Made by a program: the position numbers and the translations under genes
The notes under the pieces: generated by a model
The model's database searches: none
What the model was told of the DNA's origin: nothing
The model's input: the letters and a program-made list of their open reading frames with translations, nothing else
Origin: DASUFZ01 sp035541475
GTDB lineage: Bacteria > Myxococcota_A > UBA9160 > SMWR01
Length of the DNA: 64,000 nucleotides
Direction: 5' to 3'
Assembly (NCBI GenBank): GCA_035541475.1
Contig: DATKND010000003.1
Location: 18,014-82,013 of the forward strand
Shown here: in pieces, positions 18,599 through 26,316 of the stretch
Numbering within the stretch: position 1 is the first letter of the stretch
How the letters are laid out: the number at the start of each line of letters is the position of its first letter

Positions 18599-19498
18599 TC
18601 ACGAAATTGCGTGGAACGCGCCCCCAGCGAAGACGCCGTCGTGCACGCGCAGGCCCGCGGGCACCTGCTCGCCATCCCAAACGACGACGCGCCGCAAGCT
18701 AGCTCCGGCGCCGAGCGAGGCGCCAGCGCCGATCACGCATTCCGCCTCGAAGCGGACCCCCCGAGCGCGCGCCCGCGCCTCGGCGTCGAGCCAGGCGAAG
18801 CGCTGCGGCGCCAGATTGGCGGCGAGGTACTCCGCCGGCGTGCCGACCGGCTGCCAGCGGCAGGGAGCGAAGCTGCCGCGCACGTCGCACGCGCCGGACT
18901 CGACGAGCGGCCAGAGCCAGCCGTCGAAGTGGCTGAAGATCTCGCGCTCGGGCAGCGCGTCGAGCGCGCGGCGAGAGACGACGTTGACCCAGGTGTAGAG
19001 TCCCGCGCGCGCCTCGCCGCCGAGATCGAGGCGCTTCCCAATACGTCTCAGCGCGCCGCTCGTGTCCACGCCGACGCTGCCGAAGGACGCGGCGCGCGGA
19101 TCCTCGCGCAGCAGCAAGGTCGCCGCGCTCCCGCGCTCGCGGTGCTCGGCGAGCAGCGCGCCGAGGTCGACGTCGACTAGCATGTCGCCGCCGACGATCA
19201 GGCACGGGTCGCTGGCCTTGAGGAAGTCCGCGACGCGGCGGATGCCGCCGCCCGTGTCGAGCAAGGTGGACTCGTAGGAGAAGTGCAGACCGAGGCCGTC
19301 GGGGCAGTGCGCGCGCGCCGCGGCCTCGAGCTCGTGGGGGAGCGGATGCGTGTTGATCACCACCTCGCGGACGCCCGCGTGCCGCAACAGCGCCAGGGTG
19401 TAGGCGACGAGCGGGAGTCCCCGCACCGGCAGCGCGGGCTTCGGTCGCAGCAGGGTGAGCGGCCGCAGGCGGGTGCCGAGCCCCGCCGCGACGATCAT
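18599..19498 (-). CDS. murU: MurU-like nucleotidyltransferase (probable MurNAc-1-P uridylyltransferase)
   Basis: 299 residues. The N-terminal signature MIVAAGLGTRLRPLTLLRPK is the sugar-1-phosphate nucleotidyltransferase loop; LLDTGGGIRRVADFL and LIVGGDMLVDVDLGALL give the metal-binding Asp. The last 60 residues (VIGAGASLGAGASLRRVVVW) form a short left-handed helix repeat, making it longer than Pseudomonas MurU (about 220). By family alone it could be a mannose-1-P guanylyltransferase. The MurU assignment rests on coupling to an AmgK-like kinase (ATGA overlap at 19495-19498) and on anmK nearby. It would make UDP-MurNAc directly, bypassing MurA/MurB. Confidence 0.75.
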   Translation of the reverse strand: MIVAAGLGTRLRPLTLLRPKPALPVRGLPLVAYTLALLRHAGVREVVINTHPLPHELEAAARAHCPDGLGLHFSYESTLLDTGGGIRRVADFLKASDPCLIVGGDMLVDVDLGALLAEHRERGSAATLLLREDPRAASFGSVGVDTSGALRRIGKRLDLGGEARAGLYTWVNVVSRRALDALPEREIFSHFDGWLWPLVESGACDVRGSFAPCRWQPVGTPAEYLAANLAPQRFAWLDAEARARARGVRFEAECVIGAGASLGAGASLRRVVVWDGEQVPAGLRVHDGVFAGGAFHAIS

Positions 19499-20547
19499 GG
19501 CGCGCACGCGGGCTCCGGCAGCGAGAGGACGATCGCCTCGAGCGCGCGAAAGGCGCCGTCGCGCGCCGCGAGGGCCTGCGCCGCCGCGCGTAGATGGCGC
19601 CAGGTGGTCGGCAGGAAGGCCAGCGCGCGACGGTCGCCGCGACGCGCCGCGACGTCGAGGAAGCGGGCGTAGTCCTTCGCCTTGCGCGCGACGCCGAGCG
19701 CCGCGAAGCGGAGCGCCGCGCTCTCGGGGTCGGGGCGGTCGGGCAGCCGTGGGCGCGTCGCCTCGAAGTGTCCGACGATCTCGTCCTCGGGGAGCTCGAC
19801 GTACGAATCGCGCAGCAGGCAGACGAGGTCGTACTCCGGGGGTGCGAGCCACGCGCCCTGCAGGTCGATCATCACGAGACGGTGGCCCGGCGCCGCCGCG
19901 CGCACGTGGAGGTTCGCGCTCTGGAAGTCGCGGTGCGCGAGCCGCTGCGGCGCGGACTCCGCGAGCTCCGCGATCCGCCCGAAGGCGTCGCGGACGCAGG
20001 TGCGCTCGGCCGGCGTCGCGACCCCGCTCCGCGCGGCGAGGCCGTGTTCGCAGAAGAGCTCGGCCTTGTAGGCGAGCTGCGCGGGGTCGAGGCGGCGCGA
20101 GAAGGCGGCGACCCCGCCCGGGTCGGTCACGCGCTGGAGGCGCGGGATCAAGCCACACGCCTCGGCGTAGAGGGCCTCGCGCTCGCCCCCGCCGAGCCCC
20201 GGCGCGAGCGACGCCAACGAGACGTCGCCGACGTCCTCGAGGAGCAGGACGCCGTCGTCGGCGCCGTAGCCGCGCGGCACCGGCAGTCCCTCGCGCTCGA
20301 GCAGCGCGCGGATCGGCTCGAGCGGCGGCTCGGGCGCGACGCCGGCGGGGCGTCCGGCGCGGTCCTCGGGCGCGTCGACGCGCGCGACCACGCTCGCGAC
20401 CGCCGCGCCGGGCTCGAGCCGCACGCGCGCGAAGCGCCGCAGCCCGAGTCCCGCCGGCAGCAGCGCGACGTCGAGCGCGCGCGCGCCGAGGACGCGTGCC
20501 ACGGCGCGCCGCACCCGCTCGCGGACGGCCTCGTCACCGGCCTGCAT
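19495..20547 (-). CDS. amgK: AmgK-like N-acetylmuramate/N-acetylglucosamine anomeric kinase (APH fold)
   Basis: 350 residues, aminoglycoside-phosphotransferase fold. The catalytic loop is LAHRDFQSANLHV (about 230), and the metal loop reads VMIDLQGAWLAPPEYDLVCL followed by LRDSYVELPE. That last stretch resembles AmgK proteins (YDLVSLLRD) and not antibiotic kinases. AmgK phosphorylates free MurNAc on the anomeric carbon. ATG at 20547. Its stop overlaps the MurU-like start. Together with anmK this is most of the anabolic recycling route of Pseudomonas; the phosphatase MupP (a HAD enzyme) is not seen in the window. An unrelated small-molecule kinase remains possible. Confidence 0.8.
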   Translation of the reverse strand: MQAGDEAVRERVRRAVARVLGARALDVALLPAGLGLRRFARVRLEPGAAVASVVARVDAPEDRAGRPAGVAPEPPLEPIRALLEREGLPVPRGYGADDGVLLLEDVGDVSLASLAPGLGGGEREALYAEACGLIPRLQRVTDPGGVAAFSRRLDPAQLAYKAELFCEHGLAARSGVATPAERTCVRDAFGRIAELAESAPQRLAHRDFQSANLHVRAAAPGHRLVMIDLQGAWLAPPEYDLVCLLRDSYVELPEDEIVGHFEATRPRLPDRPDPESAALRFAALGVARKAKDYARFLDVAARRGDRRALAFLPTTWRHLRAAAQALAARDGAFRALEAIVLSLPEPACAP

Positions 20548-20549
20548 CG

Positions 20550-21857
20550 CTAGCCGAAGAACAAGTGACACGCCGCGGTGGCTCCGGCGAAGCCGGCGAG
20601 GTCGCCGACCAGACAGGCGGGCAGCGCGTGGCGGACGTTCTTGATGCCGGCGACGCCCGCGTAGACCGTGAGCACGTAGAAGGTGGTCTCGGTCGAGCCT
20701 TGGAGCGTGCTGGCGAGCATGCCGACGAAGGAGTCGGGGCCGTGGGTCTGCAGGATCTCGGACATGACCGCGAAGGAGCCCGAGCCCGAGAGCGGCCGCA
20801 GGAGCGCCATCGGCAGCGCGGCGGCCGGGAACCCGACCGCCGACGTGATCGGGTCGAGCGCGTGCACGATCACGTCGAGCAGGCCGGAGGCCTTGAACAT
20901 TCCGACCGCGACGAGGATCGCGACCATGTAGGGCAGGATCCGCACCGCCACGTCGAGTCCCTCGCGCGCGCCGGCCACCATCGACTCGTAGACGCGCACG
21001 CGCGCGGCGACACCGACGAGCAGCAGCCCGAGGATCAGCAGCGGCGCCAGCCAGCCGTTCATCATCGCGATCATCGCGAGCTTGAAGGACGTGTCCGCGA
21101 GGCGGCTGGTCAGCTCCATCGCCGCGCCGCCGCCGAGCACTGCGAACGTGCCCCATACGAAGACGCGCTGCGGCGGTCCCATCGGCGCGGCCTCGCGGAC
21201 GGGCGGCGTCGGCGGCGACGCGTCGGGCGGAGGCGTATCTGGAATCACGGGCGCGTCCGTCAGCGGGCGCACCGCATAGTGACGGCGCCCGCGCAGCCAG
21301 AAGACGGTCGCCACCGCGGCGAGGTTGGCGCAGGTGTGCGCGATCAGGATCGGCACCCAGATAGCGAGCGGCGCGCTCGAGCCGGCCGCGGCGCGGACGG
21401 CCATGGTGCCGGTCGGCGCCATCAAGGTGATGGAGGTCGCGTTGATCGCGAGGAAGAGCACCATCGCGTCGGTGGCGACACCCGGGACGCGGTTCAAGCG
21501 GTTCAGCTCGACCATCGCCTTCAGCCCGAACGGCGTCGCGGCGTTGCCGAGCCCGAGCACGTTCGAGGCGAGGTTCATCACCATCGCACCCATCGCGGGG
21601 TGATCCTCGGGGACGTCGGGGAAGAGCCGGCGCAGCAGCGGGCGCAGCAGCTTTGCAATCGCCGCGAGCAGTCCGCCCTGACTCGCCACGTTCATCAGCC
21701 CGAGGAAGAGGATCATCGGACCGACGAGCTTGATCACGAGGGTGACCGCGCCGATCGCTTCGTCGAAGACGGCCTTCGACACCGCCTCCATGGTGCCGGT
21801 GAAGGCCGCGTACACGACGGCGCCCCAAATCAGGCCGAGCCAGATCCAGTTGAGCAC
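20550..21857 (-). CDS. SpmA-SpmB fusion, nucleoside-recognition (Gate) membrane protein
   Basis: 435 residues with about ten membrane helices. The first half matches SpmA (FTGTMEAVSKAVFDEAIGAV, MNLASNVLGLGNAATPFGLK) and the second matches SpmB (ILPYMVAILVAVGMFKASGL, LRPLSGSGSFAVMSEI, LQGSTETTFYVLTVY). The halves are joined by a Pro-rich linker near 250-275. In Bacillus spmA and spmB are separate genes in the dacB operon; in many Gram-negatives they are fused as here. The transported substrate is unknown. The GTG at 21857 follows a GGGGGG ribosome site. It is divergent from a PBP4-type peptidase gene (112 bases) and 2 bases upstream of the AmgK-like gene, so cell-wall involvement is likely. 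Confidence 0.88.
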   Translation of the reverse strand: MLNWIWLGLIWGAVVYAAFTGTMEAVSKAVFDEAIGAVTLVIKLVGPMILFLGLMNVASQGGLLAAIAKLLRPLLRRLFPDVPEDHPAMGAMVMNLASNVLGLGNAATPFGLKAMVELNRLNRVPGVATDAMVLFLAINATSITLMAPTGTMAVRAAAGSSAPLAIWVPILIAHTCANLAAVATVFWLRGRRHYAVRPLTDAPVIPDTPPPDASPPTPPVREAAPMGPPQRVFVWGTFAVLGGGAAMELTSRLADTSFKLAMIAMMNGWLAPLLILGLLLVGVAARVRVYESMVAGAREGLDVAVRILPYMVAILVAVGMFKASGLLDVIVHALDPITSAVGFPAAALPMALLRPLSGSGSFAVMSEILQTHGPDSFVGMLASTLQGSTETTFYVLTVYAGVAGIKNVRHALPACLVGDLAGFAGATAACHLFFG

Positions 21858-21969
21858 GAGCGGCCCCCCACCGCGTTGCCCGCGCGCAGGCTCAAGGATA
21901 AGTTCGGGCGCGTCAATCCCCCCGCACCCTCGGAAGCCTTTCGGCGCAGTGCGGAGGTCTCTGGAGTCG

Positions 21970-23409
21970 ATGCGCGCTGCGCTCGTCGCGATCGCCGTCG
22001 CGGTCGCCGCACCCTCGATCACCGCGCTCGACGCCTACGCGGGCCTGCGCTCGCGTGCCGACGCGGCGCTCGCGGCGCGCGCGCTCCACGACGCGCGCGT
22101 GGCGGTGCGGGTCGAGACGGAGTCCGGACGCGTCGTCTACGAACGCGGCGGCGAGATCGCGCTCGCGCCCGCGTCGAACGAGAAGATCCTGACCGCGGTC
22201 GCGGCGCTGCGCGCGCTCGGGCCGACGTATCGCTTCCACACGGAGCTGCTCGCGGACCATCGTCCCGACGCGGACGGCGCGGTCGGCACGCTCTACGTGC
22301 GCGGCGGCGGAGATCCGGCGCTGACGTCGGAGGACCTGTGGCGACTCGCGGCCGACCTGCGTCGCGACGGACTCCGCAGCGTGCAGGGCGGTCTCGTGCT
22401 CGACGACAGCCTCTTCGACGCGGAGCGCTGGCATCCGACCTGGGGCGCGGATTCGCCGCGCGCCTACGCCGCGCCGATCTCGGCGCTCGCCGCGAACTAC
22501 GGCGCGTTCGCGGTGGTGGTGGCGCCGGGTTCCGAGCCGGGCGCGGCGGCCGACGTGCGCGTGGATCCGCCGCTCGCGTATCTGCGGCTCTCGAACCAGG
22601 CGCGCACGGGGCCGGCGCGCGGGCAGGAGACGCTCCAGGTCGAGCGGCGCGCGCTGCAGGACGCCGAGGAGATCGCCGTCTCGGGCGCGATCGCGACGGG
22701 CTCCGACCCCGTCACCGTGCAGCGCAGCGTGCTCGATCCGACGCGCTATGCGGGTGCGCTCCTCGCCGCACAGCTCCAGGCGGTCGGCATCGCGGTGCAG
22801 GGCGGCGTGCGGGTCGCGAGCGTTCCGCTCGGCAGCGTCTCGCTGCTCTCGTTCGAGGGCGCTCCGCTCTCGGACGTCGTGCGCCGCTTCCTCAAGTACA
22901 GCAACAACCAGATCGGCGAGGCGCTGGTGAAGGCGCTCGGCGCTCGCCACTCGGGCGGCACCGGCACGTGGCCCAACGGCATGGCGGCGCTGCGCGAGGA
23001 GCTCCAGGCGGCGGGTCTGCCGCTCGAAGGCTGCACGCTCGTCGACGGCTCGGGGCTCTCGCCGGAGAATCGCGTGACGCCGCGTCTGCTCGTGGCCGCG
23101 CTGCGGCTCGCGCGCACGTCGTTCGAGTTCGGGCCCGAGTTCGAGGCGGCGCTCCCGATCGCGAACACCGACGGCACGCTCGAGCACCGCACCGCGACGT
23201 CGCGCGCGCGCATCCGCGCGAAGACCGGCCTGCTCACGCGCGTGACCTCGCTCTCGGGCTACGCGAACCCCGTGTCGGGCGAGCGGCTGGTGTTCTCGAT
23301 CCTCGTGAACGGCTTCCGCGGCGGCGCGCACGGCGCGATGAGCGCGGTCGACGGCTTCGCCGCGGCGCTGGTGTCGGGTTCCACCTCGGCGGCGGGCTCC
23401 GGCTCTTGA
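21970..23409 (+). CDS. dacB: D-alanyl-D-alanine carboxypeptidase/endopeptidase, PBP4 type
   Basis: 479 residues with an N-terminal signal peptide (MRAALVAIAVAVAAPSITAL), so periplasmic. The peptidase S13 motifs are visible: SxxK as SNEK (about 68-71), SxN in LKYSNNQIGEAL (about 313) and KTG in IRAKTGLLTRVTSL (about 419). PBP4 enzymes trim D-Ala or cut cross-links in peptidoglycan. The ATG at 21970 has GGAG 5 bases upstream. It is divergent from the SpmAB fusion and convergent, with 6 bases between, with a lytic transglycosylase gene. This fits the peptidoglycan turnover context of 16.7-24 kb. Confidence 0.93.
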   Translation: MRAALVAIAVAVAAPSITALDAYAGLRSRADAALAARALHDARVAVRVETESGRVVYERGGEIALAPASNEKILTAVAALRALGPTYRFHTELLADHRPDADGAVGTLYVRGGGDPALTSEDLWRLAADLRRDGLRSVQGGLVLDDSLFDAERWHPTWGADSPRAYAAPISALAANYGAFAVVVAPGSEPGAAADVRVDPPLAYLRLSNQARTGPARGQETLQVERRALQDAEEIAVSGAIATGSDPVTVQRSVLDPTRYAGALLAAQLQAVGIAVQGGVRVASVPLGSVSLLSFEGAPLSDVVRRFLKYSNNQIGEALVKALGARHSGGTGTWPNGMAALREELQAAGLPLEGCTLVDGSGLSPENRVTPRLLVAALRLARTSFEFGPEFEAALPIANTDGTLEHRTATSRARIRAKTGLLTRVTSLSGYANPVSGERLVFSILVNGFRGGAHGAMSAVDGFAAALVSGSTSAAGSGS

Positions 23410-23415
23410 GGGCTC

Positions 23416-24027
23416 CTAGGTGTGGCGCCCGTACGCGCGCATCACCAGGTCCGCGTAGTCCGCCGGCAGCGGCACGCCGTCGCGCAGGCGGACGTCGACG
23501 TGGGCAGGCCCCCAGTTGTAGGCGACCAGCGCGGCCGAGAGATTTCCGTCGTAGCGGTCGAGCAGCATGCGCAGGTAGGCGACGCCGAGCCGCACATTGG
23601 AGGTCGGATCGAAGAGCGTCTGCGGTCCGCGCCATACCACGCCAACCTGCGCGGCGAGCCACTCGCCCGTGCTCGGAAGCATCTGCATCAGACCCATCGC
23701 CTGCTTGTCGGAGACCGCGTAGGTGTCGTAGCGGCTTTCCACGTGGACGACCGCGAGCACGAGCCGCGGATCGAGCCGGTGGCGGCGCGCCTCCGCGACG
23801 ATCGTGCGCGAGAGCGATCGCATCTCGCGCTCGGTCAGACCGGTGCGTGCCGCATACTGAGTGAGATGGGCGAGCACCACCTCGACGTCGGCGTCGGGCG
23901 CGGTAGCCGCGGCCGCGACGGTCGGCGCGATCGGCGCGGGCGCCGATGCGACGCGCACGTCGCACGATAGCAGGCCCGCCATCGCGAGCGTGAGCAGGGG
24001 GAGCGCGGAACGAGCGGTTCGCTCCAT
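23416..24027 (-). CDS. Lytic transglycosylase (SLT) lipoprotein
   Basis: 203 residues. A lipoprotein signal ends in AMAGLLSC (Cys 22). The SLT domain follows: LDPRLVLAVVHVESRYDTYA contains the catalytic Glu, then SDKQAMGLMQMLPST and LSAALVAYNWGPAHVD, the standard family-1 motifs. It cleaves the glycan strand and releases 1,6-anhydroMurNAc, the substrate of AnmK encoded 6 kb away. ATG at 24027. The upstream gene ends 2 bases before it and is probably co-transcribed. Outer-membrane attachment is inferred from the lipobox with no Asp at +2 (sequence CDV has Asp at +2, which in E. coli rules would favour the inner membrane), so location is uncertain. Confidence 0.9.
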   Translation of the reverse strand: MERTARSALPLLTLAMAGLLSCDVRVASAPAPIAPTVAAAATAPDADVEVVLAHLTQYAARTGLTEREMRSLSRTIVAEARRHRLDPRLVLAVVHVESRYDTYAVSDKQAMGLMQMLPSTGEWLAAQVGVVWRGPQTLFDPTSNVRLGVAYLRMLLDRYDGNLSAALVAYNWGPAHVDVRLRDGVPLPADYADLVMRAYGRHT

Positions 24028-24029
24028 GG

Positions 24030-24404
24030 CTAGGCCGCTCCCAGCGCCGAGAGGCCCAGTGCCTGCAGCGCCTGCACGTTGTTCGCGACGGCGACCAGGG
24101 TCCACGCCGAGACGAGCGCAAGGAACGCGGCGCGCGCGCGCAACGGGATCAGAGGCGTGCCGATCAGGAACACCACCGCGACCACAGTCACCACGCTGTC
24201 GACCATCAATCCCGGGACGAGTCCCAAGGTGTCGAAGAGCCAGCGCGCGACCGGGTTCGCCTCTGCGACCTGCCAGCCCGGCACGGAGCTCCGCAGACAC
24301 AGATACGTGGTCCAGTGATCCGCCGCAGAGATCAGAAGAGTGACGACTGCCAGCGTCCGCAAGGCTGCCTCCGCTCGTCTCCCAGGTGTCACCCGGTAGA
24401 GCAA
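24030..24404 (-). CDS. Small membrane protein, DUF5658-like
   Basis: 124 residues from a TTG at 24404 (GAGG 8 bases upstream); a GTG at 24392 is an equal candidate. Three or four hydrophobic segments are seen, TLAVVTLLISAADHWTTYLC, GLMVDSVVTVVAVVFLIGTP and AAFLALVSAWTLVAVANNVQ. The pattern ADHWTTYLCL...EANPVARWLFDTLG resembles DUF5658 proteins, small multi-helix membrane proteins of unknown function. It ends 2 bases before the transglycosylase gene and is likely in the same operon. No function can be assigned. Confidence 0.6.
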   Translation of the reverse strand: MLYRVTPGRRAEAALRTLAVVTLLISAADHWTTYLCLRSSVPGWQVAEANPVARWLFDTLGLVPGLMVDSVVTVVAVVFLIGTPLIPLRARAAFLALVSAWTLVAVANNVQALQALGLSALGAA

Positions 24405-24591
24405 GGAGCGTGCCTCGCGCCCGTGGCGGGTCTCTTTCGCGTGGTGGGATGCCGGCCTCGCGAGCGGTGCTGCCCATGCACTGCCGGGAGGCTCGTGAGT
24501 CGCCCGTGGGGAAGTGGGAAGCGGGTTTCCTATTTCTCCGGAGACACCACCTCCGGACACACCACGCCGTCAGCGGGAAGGGCGGGTGGCG

Positions 24592-24664
24592 GCAAGCCCG
24601 GACGCGTGGCCCGGGCTTGCTCGGCTCACCGATCTGCGTCGGCTGCGCGTCGGCCGACTTGCGT
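24592..24664. repeat. Hairpin plus tandem palindromes downstream of the XRE gene (possible family-2 relative)
   Basis: A perfect 10-base stem GCAAGCCCGG/CCGGGCTTGC lies at 24592-24601 and 24611-24620 with a 9-base loop. It is followed by CTGCGC and two copies of the palindrome GTCGGCCGAC, each trailed by TTGC. The CTGCGC-palindrome-TTGC order is that of family 2, but the upstream core is degenerate. It probably terminates the XRE transcript. Confidence 0.4.
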
Positions 24665-24677
24665 CGGCCGACTTGCG

Positions 24678-24917
24678 CTAGCGGCCGCGGCGCATCTTGC
24701 CCTTGCCGAGGAGGAGCCAGTCCACGGAGACGTTCTCCTTCAGGGCGAGGGTGATCAGGAAGTCGGTGTGGGGGGTCGTGCCGCTCTCGTAGCGGTTCAC
24801 GTTCTGCTGGAAGACGCCGAGATCGCGCGCGAACTGACGCTGAGAGCGGTTGCCGCGCACCTTCTGGAGGCGCTCCGGGAGAGATCGCTTGAGACGTTCG
24901 ACAACGGCAGTCGACAT
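24678..24917 (-). CDS. XRE-family helix-turn-helix regulator
   Basis: 79 residues, a single HTH_3 domain: RSQRQFARDLGVFQQNVNRY contains the two helices, followed by ESGTTPHTDFLITLALKENV and the typical ending VSVDWLLLGKG. The ending WLLxGKG is that of phage and chromosome Cro/CI-like regulators. The ATG at 24917 has AAGGA 9 bases upstream. It probably binds its own promoter region, 24918-25178, shared with divergent rsmD. Its target is otherwise unknown. Confidence 0.82.
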   Translation of the reverse strand: MSTAVVERLKRSLPERLQKVRGNRSQRQFARDLGVFQQNVNRYESGTTPHTDFLITLALKENVSVDWLLLGKGKMRRGR

Positions 24918-25178
24918 TGCGGTGAAATCCTTCCGTGTTTCGTCTGGATCACGCGCGCGCAAGGAGCTTCGAGTCCATTCACGCAATCGCGCGGGTGATC
25001 GAGGTGTGGTTGAGGTGCGTGATACGCTCGCAGGTGGTTGCGAGGGAGGCGCAGTGTACGAGCAGCTTCGACGTTCAGCAACCCGTCCGCGTGTCGCCTT
25101 TCGTGTCGCGTTTCTCATCTGCGTGTGCGCTGGTCGCGGAACCGACCGCTGCCGCGCCGCGGCATCGCCGAGCGCGCC

Positions 25179-25781
25179 ATGCGCGTAACCGGAGGCACGC
25201 TCGGCGGGCGTCTCCTGCATGTGCCGGCCTCCGGCGTTCGTCCGAGTGCGGATCGCGTGCGCGAGTCGCTATTCGCGTGTCTCGGCGCACTGGACGGTGT
25301 GCGCGTGCTCGATCTCTACTCGGGCACTGGGGCACTCGGAATCGAAGCGCTTTCCCGGGGGGCCATCACCGCAGTGTTCGTCGATCGCGACGCGCGCACG
25401 CTCGCAGTCCTGCGTCGCAACCTCGACGAGCTCGGTCTACGCGAGCGCGCGCGAGTCGTGCGCAGCGACGGAGTTCGCGCGTTGCGCAGGCTCGAGCGAG
25501 AGCGCGAGCGATTCGATCTCGTCCTCGCCGATCCTCCCTACGCATCCGGGGAAGCCGAGCGGGTGCTCGCGGAAGTTGCCCGAGGCGCCATTTTGGTGTC
25601 CGGTGGAACGCTGGTCCTCGAGTGCGGGCGGCGTCATCCTCTGCCGACCCCGGAGGGCCTCACGATCGTCGACGAGCGCCACTACGGCGACACACGCGTC
25701 GTACGCTTCGAAGCGCCGGAGTTCGCCGAGAGCTCGAGCCCGCGCACGCGGCTCGGGGACACAGGAGCAGGCCGCGCATGA
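25179..25781 (+). CDS. rsmD: 16S rRNA (guanine(966)-N(2))-methyltransferase
   Basis: 200 residues. The opening MRVTGGTLGGRLLHVPASG and VRPSADRVRESLFACLG are RsmD signatures; the SAM loop is LDLYSGTGALGIEALSRG and the catalytic motif is DPPY in FDLVLADPPYASGEA. It methylates G966 of 16S rRNA in the small subunit. It heads a long operon; its stop overlaps coaD in ATGA, an arrangement (rsmD-coaD) common in bacteria. The ATG at 25179 matches the family N-terminus; an open frame upstream is not conserved in character. Confidence 0.93.
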   Translation: MRVTGGTLGGRLLHVPASGVRPSADRVRESLFACLGALDGVRVLDLYSGTGALGIEALSRGAITAVFVDRDARTLAVLRRNLDELGLRERARVVRSDGVRALRRLERERERFDLVLADPPYASGEAERVLAEVARGAILVSGGTLVLECGRRHPLPTPEGLTIVDERHYGDTRVVRFEAPEFAESSSPRTRLGDTGAGRA

Positions 25782-26314
25782 CCCAGAGAGGATCCGAGCC
25801 CCGCACCGCGCTCTTTCCGGCGAGCTTCGATCCGGTGACGAACGGACATCTCGACATCGCGCGGCGCGCGCGCCGGCTCTTCGACGAAGTCGTGCTCGCG
25901 GTGGCGGTGAACCTCGACAAGAGCGGCTGCTTCCCGATCGAGGAGCGGATCCGCATGCTCGAAGCCGTGATCGCGAACGAGCCGGGCCTGCGCGCGACGG
26001 CCTTCGAGGGTCTGACGGTCGACTTCGCGCGCGAGATCGGCGCGCGCGTAATCATCCGCGGCGTGCGCGCCATGTCGGACTTCGAGTACGAGTTCGAGAT
26101 GGCGCTGATGAACAAGCACCTGAACCACGAGGTCGAGACGATCTTCATGATGCCGAGCCAGGAGTACATGTACGTCTCGTCATCTCGGCTGCGCGAGCTC
26201 GCGCGCTTCGGGCGCGATGTGTCGGAGTTCGTGCCGGATCTCGTGGCGGTGGAGCTGAAGCAGCGCTTCGCGCTGGGCGGCGCGCGCGGCGCGCTGCGCA
26301 AGCCAGGCGGATAG
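25778..26314 (+). CDS. coaD: Pantetheine-phosphate adenylyltransferase
   Basis: 178 residues. It joins ATP and 4'-phosphopantetheine to dephospho-CoA, the fourth step of CoA synthesis. The nucleotidyltransferase motif is FPASFDPVTNGHLDIARRA, with IIRGVRAMSDFEYEFEMALM in the middle and MYVSSSRLRELARFG (the SSS/R motif) near the end. The ATG at 25778 overlaps the rsmD stop. The next gene, coaBC, is three bases downstream, so two CoA steps are coupled here. The N-terminus carries about 9 extra residues before the usual start. Confidence 0.95.
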   Translation: MTQRGSEPRTALFPASFDPVTNGHLDIARRARRLFDEVVLAVAVNLDKSGCFPIEERIRMLEAVIANEPGLRATAFEGLTVDFAREIGARVIIRGVRAMSDFEYEFEMALMNKHLNHEVETIFMMPSQEYMYVSSSRLRELARFGRDVSEFVPDLVAVELKQRFALGGARGALRKPGG

Positions 26315-26316
26315 GA

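Noticed and set aside
19495..20547. Aminoglycoside resistance phosphotransferase
   Set aside because: The catalytic surroundings and coupling to a MurU-like gene fit AmgK; no mobile or resistance context.
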